Below are positions 43,131 to 51,400 of a DNA stretch of 64,000 bases, piece by piece. The number at the start of each line of letters is the position of its first letter. Position 1 is the first letter of the stretch. The translations under genes were made by a program, and so were the position numbers. The DNA comes from Hanleya hanleyi. Taxonomy: Eukaryota > Mollusca > Polyplacophora > Lepidopleurida > Hanleyidae. The stretch is from positions 1 through 64,000 of the forward strand of contig JAVTVY010020258.1 in the NCBI GenBank assembly GCA_036873755.1. The letters are read 5' to 3'. The notes under the pieces were generated by a model. That model ran no database searches and had not been told where the DNA came from. It worked only from the letters and a program-made list of their open reading frames with translations.

Positions 43131-43149
43131 TTTCAATCTCTCTTTGTTG

Positions 43150-43793
43150 AACCAAGCAGGACGGGTCTCCTCAGTCACCACCACTATGACCGCATTCAGT
43201 GGAAATAACTTGATTAAACACCAGAAATCTACCATGTTTGGAACCTACAATGTAGTAGTGACCTCTCTTTCACGCCTTTATTTCTTATATTTTCCTATAT
43301 TTTATTTAAATAATTCCTATATTTTGGCAAATTTCCTCCTACATTTTCTCTGTGAGCCACTTGCAGGCCTGAATATAACTGAAGCCTTTGGCAGTTCATG
43401 CACAGAAATTGCCCCATTCCAGATATCTACAATTTCCCACTGACCGACCTCACTCGTCTACGCAGCTACGTGGAAACCATCTTCAATGACCAAGCTACGG
43501 TCTTCAGATTGAATGTCGCTTTCGGGTACATCTTATGCAATAAGATGACGGGTCAATTGCGCTATTTCTATTCCAGTGCCATCAACCCAGTGTACGACCA
43601 ACCGTTTATCATCATTAACCGGAGGTCACTAGAGATGGTGCTGGAGAAACTAGAACAATTGGATGTCTTAGGATGGGCCCAACAACAACGACCCAACACC
43701 AAGTGGACAGTGAAGAGGGTGACCAATGTTACGTTTTTCCTTACCAAGCTGATCCACCACCACCATCCGTTGAATGCGTCACTCGTGCACTGA
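43150..43793 (+). pseudogene. Decayed paralogue of the C2H2 gene
   Basis: 43,398-43,793 (131 codons) holds a domain closely matching the C-terminal ~115 residues of the 44,219 protein. Shared parts are D-x-Y-N-F-x-L-T-D-L, L-R-S-Y-V, A-F-G-Y-I-L, F-Y-S-S-A, then R-P-N-T-K-W and V-T-N-V-T-F-F. Upstream, in another frame (~43,182-43,250), a segment keeps C2H2 spacing (F-S-x3-L-x2-H) but lacks the Cys pair and the second His. So the fingers have decayed while the C-terminal domain stays open and well conserved. Its 3' UTR keeps the same hairpin and AATAAA as the intact gene. It could still be expressed as a domain-only protein. Confidence 0.75.
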
Positions 43794-43945
43794 TGAATAC
43801 CAAAACATGCCGTACATACTCTCTATGTCTACATGCCGATCGTTGACTTGAGCTCAGTAAACACTTGTGCCTAATGTGACGGTGCGTTAAATAATAAAAC
43901 ATGGTGTTTGATATTTCAATTTGTTTTGCTGTGAACATACTAAAC

Positions 43946-43999
43946 ATACCCAGGGCGGCTCCCCCAGCCTGGGTATGATGTAACATTGGGGATAATAAA
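43946..43999 (+). terminator. 3' UTR hairpin plus poly(A) signal, copy 1
   Basis: Stem 43,946-43,976 (ATACCCAGGGC / GCCTGGGTAT, one bulge) with loop GGCTCCCCCA. TTGGGGA (43,986-43,992) can pair with TCCCC of the loop (possible pseudoknot). AATAAA is at 43,994-43,999. Compare 45,402-45,455. Confidence 0.8.
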
Positions 44000-44029
44000 C
44001 TGTATGAACATTGCTGAACTTGTTGTTAT

Positions 44030-44125
44030 TCACATCACCCCATTGACTTGATAGGCAGATCCCAATAAGTCCGGGGACAGATATTAGCCCTATGGCTAGA
44101 GGTGATAGGGGTTTTCCCCTAGTTT
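44030..44125 (+). repeat. Diverged copy of the 154-bp unit upstream of the C2H2 promoter
   Basis: 'ttgacttgataggcag ... cccaataag.ccgggga ... atattagcc ... ggctagag.tgatagg.gtttt' parallels the units at 46,728-47,355. It ends ~40 bp before the C2H2 TATA box. Confidence 0.75.
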
Positions 44126-44165
44126 AGAACTGATTGTGCTAAAAATAGATCAACAGCTAGCTTGC

Positions 44166-44193
44166 TATAAAAAGGAAACGGCCTGGCCGTTTC
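44166..44193 (+). promoter_or_regulatory. Core promoter of the C2H2 gene with perfect palindrome
   Basis: TATAAAAAGG at 44,166-44,175 is followed by GAAACGGCC-T-GGCCGTTTC (44,175-44,193), a perfect 9-bp inverted repeat with one central base, near the expected start site. It resembles an operator. Confidence 0.8.
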
Positions 44194-44218
44194 ATCAGAC
44201 ACTCTGTCAACCACCAAG

Positions 44219-45151
44219 ATGTTCACTTGTACTACGTGCTCGAAATCATTCACTCGCCGGCACGACTTGCGCCGCCATGAGGCTACCAAGCACGATGGAA
44301 CCGCCCGGTATAGCTGTACGATATGTAGGCCTACACTGTCGTTTCAGCGCCCAGATCATTTACAGCGCCATGAACGTTCAATTCATGGGCCACCCAAGCG
44401 TCCATGCGAAGAATGTGGTCAACTCTTTAGACGACGCAGTCAGTTAAAACGGCATGAGCGTTTGATTCATGGTCCGTCACCACGGCATGAGGGACAACTT
44501 TCCACTAAAGAGGCATCCAGGAGGGACAGATTCACTGAAGATGAACCCGGCGAGGAGAATGCCACTGGTGATGCGATGACGGAGAGCCCGCCTATACCCA
44601 CAGCTCAGAAGAGCCTAGATATCCAGCCGGTCCCTAGCATCACTGTTTCCAGTCATACGCCTGACAACAACGAACATTTTCTGGAAGATGCGGTGGATGT
44701 TCCCAGCGATCTCTTACCCGAAGATCATCCAGTGAGTGAGATGTATCGACGCCATTGGTCCATGATCCGACACTGCTTCCACCGTCATCGCCCTATATTG
44801 GACTTGTACAATTTTCGACTGACCGACCTCGCCCGTCTACGCAGCTACGTGGCAGCCATCTTCAATGACCAACCTACGTCCTTTACATTAAATATAGCAT
44901 TTGGGTATATCTTATGCCATAAGATGACGCGTGAATTGTGCTATTTCTATTCCAGTGCCATGAACCCAGTGTACGACCATCCTTTCACAATCACCAATCG
45001 GGCGTCGTTAGAGACGATGCTGGCCCAACTGGACACTGTGGATCCCTTGGAATGGGCCTATGAACAGCGTCCCAACACCAAGTGGATAGTGGAGAGGGTC
45101 ACCAATGTTACGTTCTTCGTGGTTAAACTGACCGATCAACCCATCGGATGA
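44219..45151 (+). CDS. Three-finger C2H2 protein with conserved C-terminal domain
   Basis: 310 codons. Finger 1: C4, C7, H20, H25; finger 2: C33, C36, H51, H56; finger 3: C63, C66, H79, H84, with short H-G-P/H-D-G linkers. All zinc ligands are intact, so sequence-specific DNA binding is expected. Residues ~85-180 are acidic and low in complexity. The C-terminal ~115 residues (D-L-Y-N-F-R-L-T-D-L to V-T-N-V-T-F-F and beyond) recur in the decayed paralogue. I recall similar R-P-N-x-K-W/V-T-N-V-T-F domains in uncharacterised invertebrate proteins but know no name. No introns. Likely a regulator encoded by the element, possibly binding the palindrome in its own promoter. Confidence 0.88.
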   Translation: MFTCTTCSKSFTRRHDLRRHEATKHDGTARYSCTICRPTLSFQRPDHLQRHERSIHGPPKRPCEECGQLFRRRSQLKRHERLIHGPSPRHEGQLSTKEASRRDRFTEDEPGEENATGDAMTESPPIPTAQKSLDIQPVPSITVSSHTPDNNEHFLEDAVDVPSDLLPEDHPVSEMYRRHWSMIRHCFHRHRPILDLYNFRLTDLARLRSYVAAIFNDQPTSFTLNIAFGYILCHKMTRELCYFYSSAMNPVYDHPFTITNRASLETMLAQLDTVDPLEWAYEQRPNTKWIVERVTNVTFFVVKLTDQPIG

Positions 45152-45401
45152 AAGTATTCACCCATGCACTGATAGATACTCAGAATGCGCAAACAACTAT
45201 CTGAGGATATGTTTCCTCAACGGTATCCTGGCCTGCCCGACGATGATTAGAATAAACAGTTCAGAGCGAACATGGTCGAAGATGGAACTTTCTGAAATGG
45301 AGACTTCTGATTGGACAAGAATACATCTAACGGACAGGAACGAATATGACAGATGCAAATGTTGGCCTCTGATTGGACAAGAGTCTTCTTGAATTGTAAA
45401 T

Positions 45402-45455
45402 ATACCCAACGCGGCTCCCCCAGCGTGGGTATGATGTAACATTGGGGAGAATAAA
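45402..45455 (+). terminator. 3' UTR hairpin plus poly(A) signal, copy 2
   Basis: Stem 45,402-45,432 (ATACCCAACGC / GCGTGGGTAT, one bulge) with the same loop GGCTCCCCCA as copy 1. Stem pairs change from GGC/GCC to CGC/GCG with pairing kept. TTGGGGA at 45,442-45,448, AATAAA at 45,450-45,455, then a GT-rich stretch. Confidence 0.82.
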
Positions 45456-45579
45456 CTATATGGAAAAACCTCTTGTTGTTGTTGTTCACTCATGTGTCAT
45501 CCTTGTTGTCATTGCTGTTGTTGTTCTCTATCCGCTCTATATCATGGCGATATGTTAGAGTGTTAAGGTGTAACGACGT

Positions 45580-46575
45580 GCGTCGACGGGTGTCACTGCA
45601 TTTCGAAGAATTAGTGACAATTCCATGGAATATCAGAGCTTGTGAGCTATTTCACCAGGGCGTTGAAGCATTAATGCGGTGGAAACCTTTACACCGCGCG
45701 TGATTTGCACGCCTCACTCACTCACTCACTCACTCACTCACACGCGTTAGTGCGTCCATGCGTTAAGACGGGCGTTGGGGACGCCTCACGGGCGTTTTGC
45801 ACGCCTCACTCACTCACTCACTCACTCATGTTCACGTGACCGGAACTGAGCTTTGACCCCGGCGCGCGAGGTTACCACCACCACGCACACCACCACCGAC
45901 GCCACCAACACCACCACCACCAAAATGTTGGATCCGCCATTTTGGAACCGCCATCTTGGATATGTCCCATAATGCACCGGGTCAAAATATTCGCTTCTGA
46001 TTGGACGAGAGCTCTGTGATGGATTTTAAATACTCGCTTCTGATTGGTGTACGTCGCTAAAGGTGACCGGAACTGACCTTTGACCCCGGCGCGCAAAGGT
46101 TTCCACCGCGGACCAATACATATGGACTGATGGCGGCGTATATCAGAGCAATAGCACAAAAGCAGCATTTGTTTGAACGCATCATTAAACGACGTTAAAG
46201 CGTTAAGAAAGTGTGTTAAGGCGTTGGGGCGGGCGTCGACGGGCGTCACTGCATTTCGAAGAATTAGTGACAATTCCATAGAATATCAGAGCTTGTGAGC
46301 TATTTCAACAGGGCGTTGAAGCGTTAAGCTTGGCGTTGGTGGGCGTTGCTACAATATGACACCTCATACGACGCATTCGGACCAAGATTGGAGAACAACA
46401 CAAAGTATTGGTAGTTCAAGGCAATATCTCTGCACGCCTTCCCTTGAGGAAAGAGATTCTGGGTCAAATAGATCCGGATGTGCCGCCATCTTGAACATAC
46501 GTGCCGCCATCTTGGATATGGCCCATAATGCACCGGGTCAAAATACTCGCTTCTGATTGGCTGAGAGCTCTGTGA
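45580..46575. repeat. Two blocks duplicated ~550-650 bp apart, with YY1- and CCAAT-type words
   Basis: 'cactgcatttcgaagaatta ... gagcttgtgagctatttca' occurs at 45,594 and 46,242. 'ccgccatcttggatatg..cc' followed by 'cataatgcaccgggtcaaaa' occurs at ~45,949 and ~46,502. TCTGATTGG (CCAAT reversed) recurs near 45,305, 45,370, 45,994, 46,037 and 46,551. (cact)n microsatellites lie at 45,712-45,740 and 45,804-45,830. No gene. Confidence 0.8.
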
Positions 46576-46727
46576 CGGATTTGAAATACTCGCTTCTGAT
46601 CCCATTAGGTTCAACATTGGTCCTATATCCCCCATACCCCATATAGGCATTTTCCCGGATTTTTCGATAAAGTCCGTATTCCGTATTTTTTCAGGAAAAA
46701 TTTTACATACACCCACCCTGGAACTAG

Positions 46728-47355
46728 GGGGAGATAACTCTATTGATAGGCAAGCCCCAATAAGCCCGGGGACCGATATTAGCCATTTTGGCTAGAGTTG
46801 ATAGGTGTTTTCTCCTATTTTAGGGGTAAAGTCCGTATTCCGCTTTTTTTATAGTTTCGGCAAAAATCCTAATTTTACATGCACCCACCCCTTGACTGGA
46901 TAGGCAGGTCCCGATAAGCTCAGGGACCGATATTAGCCATTTTGGCTAGAGTTGATAGGTGTTTTCTCCTATTTTAGGGGTAAAGTCCGTATTCCGCTTT
47001 TTTTTATAGTTTCGGCAAAAATCCTAATTTTACATGCACCCACCCCTTGACTGGATAGGCAGGTCCCGATAAGCTCAGGGACCGATATTAGCCCGTTTGG
47101 CTAGAGTTGATAGGTGTTTTCTTCTATTTTAGGGGTAAAGTCCGTATTCCGCTTTTTTTATAGTGTCGGAAGAAATCCTAATTTTACATGCACCCACCCC
47201 TTGACTTGATAGACAGGTCCCGATAAGATAAGGGACCGATATTAGCCCGTTTGGCTAGAGTTGATAGGTGTTTTCTTCTATTTTAGGGGTAAAGACCGTA
47301 TTCCGCTTTTTTTATAGTTTCGGAAAAATTCCTAATTTTACATGCACCCACCCCA
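46728..47355 (+). repeat. ~154-bp tandem repeat, four copies
   Basis: 'ataggtgttttct' recurs at 46,801, 46,955, 47,110 and 47,264 (spacing 154-155). Each unit holds 'gggaccgatattagcc', 'ggctagagttgatagg', 'ttttaggggtaaag' and 'ccgtattccgctttttt'. No ORF. Confidence 0.9.
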
Positions 47356-47449
47356 TTGACCGGATGCCCCTTCACATAGGCTTCACATTGATACCTCATA
47401 CAACTCCAACGGCCCATTAGGGGCTGCCCTAGATGCCAACAAACATCGG

Positions 47450-47830
47450 TCCTATACCTCCAGCATGGGAATATATATTTATATATATATGTCTATATGG
47501 GGCTATATCGTACTTTTTCAAAAATTTCACCGATTCGCTCCGCAACACTTCCTATCATGTTCTACATGACGAGACTAAGAAAACGAGACCCCACAACCCT
47601 ACCGCAAATGTATAGAAGTGGGTTTCCCAGTAGGATAAACATTAAACCTATACCCCCAGTATGGGAATATATATTTATATATATATGTCTATATGGGGCT
47701 ATATCGTACTTTTTCAAAAATTTCACCGATTCGCTCCGCAACACTTCCTATCATGTTCTACATGACGAGACGTGAAAAACGAGACCCCATAACCCTACGG
47801 CAAATGTATAGAAGTGGGTTTCCCATGGGG
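47450..47830 (+). repeat. ~196-bp tandem repeat, two copies
   Basis: 'atgggaatatatatttatat' to 'ctacatgacgagac' and 'agaagtgggtttccca' occurs twice with only a few differences. Ends against the right subterminal array. Confidence 0.9.
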
Positions 47831-47865
47831 ACAAACATCGGTCCTGGACCCACACGCCGCATTAG

Positions 47866-48222
47866 CCGCCATTTTGTCCCACTCCCACATCAGCCGCCAT
47901 TTTGTCCCACTCCCACATCAGCCGCCATTTTGTCCCACTCCCACATCAGCCGCCATCTTAAACCCACCATCCACCACCACCTCCCACAGCCGCCATCTTA
48001 AACCCACCATCCACCACCACCCACCACAGCCGCCATCTTAAACCCACCATCCACCACCACCCACCACAGCCGCCATCTTAAACCCACCATCCATCACCAC
48101 CCACCACAGCCGCCATCTTAAACCCACCATCCACCACCACCCACCACAGCCGCCATCTTAAACCCACCATCCACCACCACCCACCACAGCCGCCATCTTA
48201 AACCCACCACCCACCACCACCT
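47866..48222 (-). repeat. Right subterminal array (inverted copy of the left array)
   Basis: Three 28-bp units (GCCGCCATTTTGTCCCACTC...) are followed by 40-bp units starting at 47,949, 47,989, 48,029, 48,069, 48,109, 48,149 and 48,189, each with GCCGCCATCTT. This is the reverse complement of the left array unit. Confidence 0.95.
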
Positions 48223-48288
48223 CGCCGCCATGCCTTGATCACGTGACCAAGTTCCGCCACACTTCCTCCACAAATCTGCGCAGAAACA

Positions 48289-48403
48289 CCTGCGCACTCC
48301 GCCCCAATACCGCCCCATTTTCAACCGGAAGTGACGTCATACCTGCGCAGAAACACCTGCGCACTCGTCAAAATGCGGTCTGTAAATGGTAGACACTACT
48401 ACT
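48289..48403 (-). repeat. Right terminal inverted repeat
   Basis: 115 bp, exact reverse complement of 35,018-35,132. Followed by CTCCCC (48,404-48,409), the candidate right target duplication. Confidence 0.96.
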
Positions 48404-48489
48404 CTCCCCCGGTTCAGTCAGATAGGGTTAACATAAACGAATCATCTTTCTCAGTTGGGGTGTTGCAGCCGTACGAACATCTTCAAGTC

Positions 48490-51400
48490 ACGTACCCCAA
48501 AATTTGAATCTTCTTTTCCCACTTACATCCTTTCTGTTGTGCTACTGTATACCCAAATATCTATTTAGGCCACCTTGTGCTCTATGTCATGGCCTAGATA
48601 TATTATCTAGCTACAAAATCCCACATTGAATTCCAGTTATTATCCATAGCATACCGAGCAATGCTCACATGACATTCGGGTATCCCATTATGTCGATGAA
48701 CTTCTTCAGCTGAGTTCCTTTCTGTTTTAGTAGTATACAGTCAAAAGTACATTCAGGCCACCATGTGCCCTATGCTATAGCCTAGGAACATGGACTAGCT
48801 TTAGAAATCAACACTAAATGCCAGTTATTATCCCTAGCATGGCCTGCAATTCTTCCCCCAGAAATACGGGTACCCCAAAATTTGAATCTTCTTTTTCGAC
48901 TTACATCCTTTCTGTTCTGTTACTGTACACCCAAATATCGATTCAGGCCACCTTGCGCTCTATGTCATGGCCTAGATATATCAGCTAGCTACAAGATCCT
49001 AAATTGGATTCCAGTTATTATCCATAGCATACCCAGCAATTCCCACATCACATTCGGGTAGCCCCATAATTTGGTTGAACTTTTTCAACTCAGTTTCTTT
49101 CTGTTCCGGTAGTATACAGTCATAAGGACATTCAGGCCACCATGTGCCCTAGTCCATAGCCTAGGAGCATTGGCTAGCTACAGAAATCAACACTAAATGC
49201 CAGTTATTATCCCTAGCATGGCCTGCAATTCTTCCCCCAAAACTACAGGTACCCCAAAATTTGAATCTTCTTTTTCCACTTACATTCTTTCTGTTCTGTT
49301 ACTGTATACCCAAATATCGATTCAGGCCACCTTGTGCTCTATGTCATGGCCTAGATATATTACCTAGCTACAAAAGCGCATATTGAATTCCAGTTATTAT
49401 CCATAGCATACCGAGCAATGCTCACATGACATTCAGGTACCCCCATAATTTGGATAAACTTTTTCAACTTTCTTTCTGAGTTTCTTTCTGTTCCGGTAGT
49501 AAACAGCCATAAGGACATTCAGGCCACCATGTGCCCTATTCCATGGCCTAGGAGCATGGACTAGCTTCAGAAATCAACACTAAATGCCAGTTATTATCCC
49601 TAGCATGGCCTGCAATTCTTCCTCCAAAAATACGGTACCCCGAAATTTGAATCTTCTTTTTCGACTTACATCCTTTCTTTTCTGTTACTGTATACCCAAA
49701 TATCGAATCAGGCCACCTTGCGCTCTATGTCGTGGCCTAGATATATTAGCTAGCTACAAAATCCCACATTGAATTCCAGTTATTATCCATAGCATACCCA
49801 GCAATGCTCACATGACATTCGGGTATCCCAATAATTTGGATAAACTTTTGCAACTTTCTTTCTGAGTTTCTTTCTGTTCCGGTAGTAAACCGCCATAAGC
49901 ACATTCAGGCCATCATGTGCCCTATGTCATAGCCAAGGAGCATGGACTAGCTCCAGAAATCAACACTAAATTCCAGTTATTATCCCTAGCATGGCCTGCA
50001 AGTTTTCCCCCAAATATACCGGTATCCCCCAATTTGAAGCATCTTTTCCCACTCACGTTCACCCTGCTCTGTTACTGTATATCCATATTTTCATTCAGGC
50101 CACCTTGTGCTCTATGTCATGGCCTAGATATGTTAGCTAGCTACAAAATGCCACATTGAATTCCAGTTTTTATCCATAGCATACCCAGCAATTCTCACGT
50201 GACATAAGGGTACCCCCATAATTTGGATTAACTTCTTCAGCTGAGTTCCTTTCTGTTTCAGTAGTATACTGTGAAAAGTGCATTCAGGCTACCATGTGCC
50301 CTACGCCATAGCCCAGGAGCATGGACTAGCTTCAGAAATCAACAATAAATCCCAGTTATTATCTCTAGCATGGCCTGCAATTCTTCCCCCAAAAATACGG
50401 GTACCCCAAAATTTGAATCTTCTTTTCCCACTTATATCCTTTCTGTTCTGTTACTGTATTCTCAAATATCGATTCAGGCCACCTTGTGCTCTATGTCATG
50501 GCCTAGATATATTAGCTAGCTACAAAGTCCCACATTGAATTGCAGTTATTATCCATAGCATACCGAGCAATGCTCACATGACATTCGGGTAACCCCATAA
50601 TTTCGATGAACTTCTTCAGCTGAGTTCCTTTCTGTTTCAGTAGTATACAGTCAAAAGTACATTCAGGCCACCATGTGCCCCATGCCAAAACCTAGGAACA
50701 TGGACTAGCTTCAGAAATCAACACTAAATGTCAGTTATTATCCCTAGCATGGCCTGCAATTCTTCCCCAAAAATACGGGTACCCCAAAATTTGAATCCTC
50801 TTTTTCGACTTACATTCTTTCTGTTCTGCTACTGTATACCCAAATATCGATTCAGGCCACCTTGCGCCGTATGTTATGGCCTAGATATATTAGCTAGCTA
50901 CAAAATCCCGCATTGAATTGCAGTTATTATTCATAGCATACCGAACAATGCTCACATCACATTCGGTTACCCCCATAATTTGGGGGAACTTTTTCAACTG
51001 AGTTTCTTTCTGTTCCGGTAGTATACAGTCATAAGGACATTCGGGCCACCATGTGCCCTAGTCCATAGCCTAGGAGCATTGACTAGCTACAGAAATCAAC
51101 ACTAAATGCCAGTTATTATCCCTAGCATGGCCTGCAATTCTTCCCCCAAAAATACGGGTACCCCAAAATTTGAATCTTCTCTTTCCACTTGCATTCTTTC
51201 TGTTCTGTTACTGTATTCCCAAATATCGATTCACGCCACCTTGTGCTCTATGTCATGGCCTAGATATATTAGCTATCTACAAAATTCCACATTGAATTTC
51301 AGTTATTATCCATAGCATACCGAGCAATGCTCACATGACATTCGGGTAACCCCATAATTTCGATGAACTTCTTCAGCTGAGTTCCTTTCTGTTTCAGTAG

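Larger units (their letters stand above)
35018..48403. mobile_element. 13.4-kb terminal-inverted-repeat element with CARD, RING and C2H2 genes
   Basis: Perfect 115-bp terminal inverted repeats (35,018-35,132 and 48,289-48,403) start AGTAGTAGTG and end CACTACTACT. A likely 6-bp target duplication and inverted subterminal 40-bp arrays flank the unit. Inside are independently promoted genes without visible introns: CARD-PC4 (+), RING-1 (-), RING-2 (+), a 111-residue charged protein (-), a decayed C2H2 paralogue (+) and a C2H2 protein (+). AG...CT ends, TIR length and a 6-bp duplication recall Polinton/Maverick elements, but I see no polymerase B, integrase, ATPase, protease or capsid gene. It is therefore either a non-autonomous relative, an integrated virus-derived unit, or a new class. 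Identical TIRs argue for recent movement or gene conversion. Confidence 0.88.

Noticed and set aside
44136..44447. Alternative-frame ORF over the C2H2 gene start
   Set aside because: Shadow of the zinc-finger frame, which has all zinc ligands intact.
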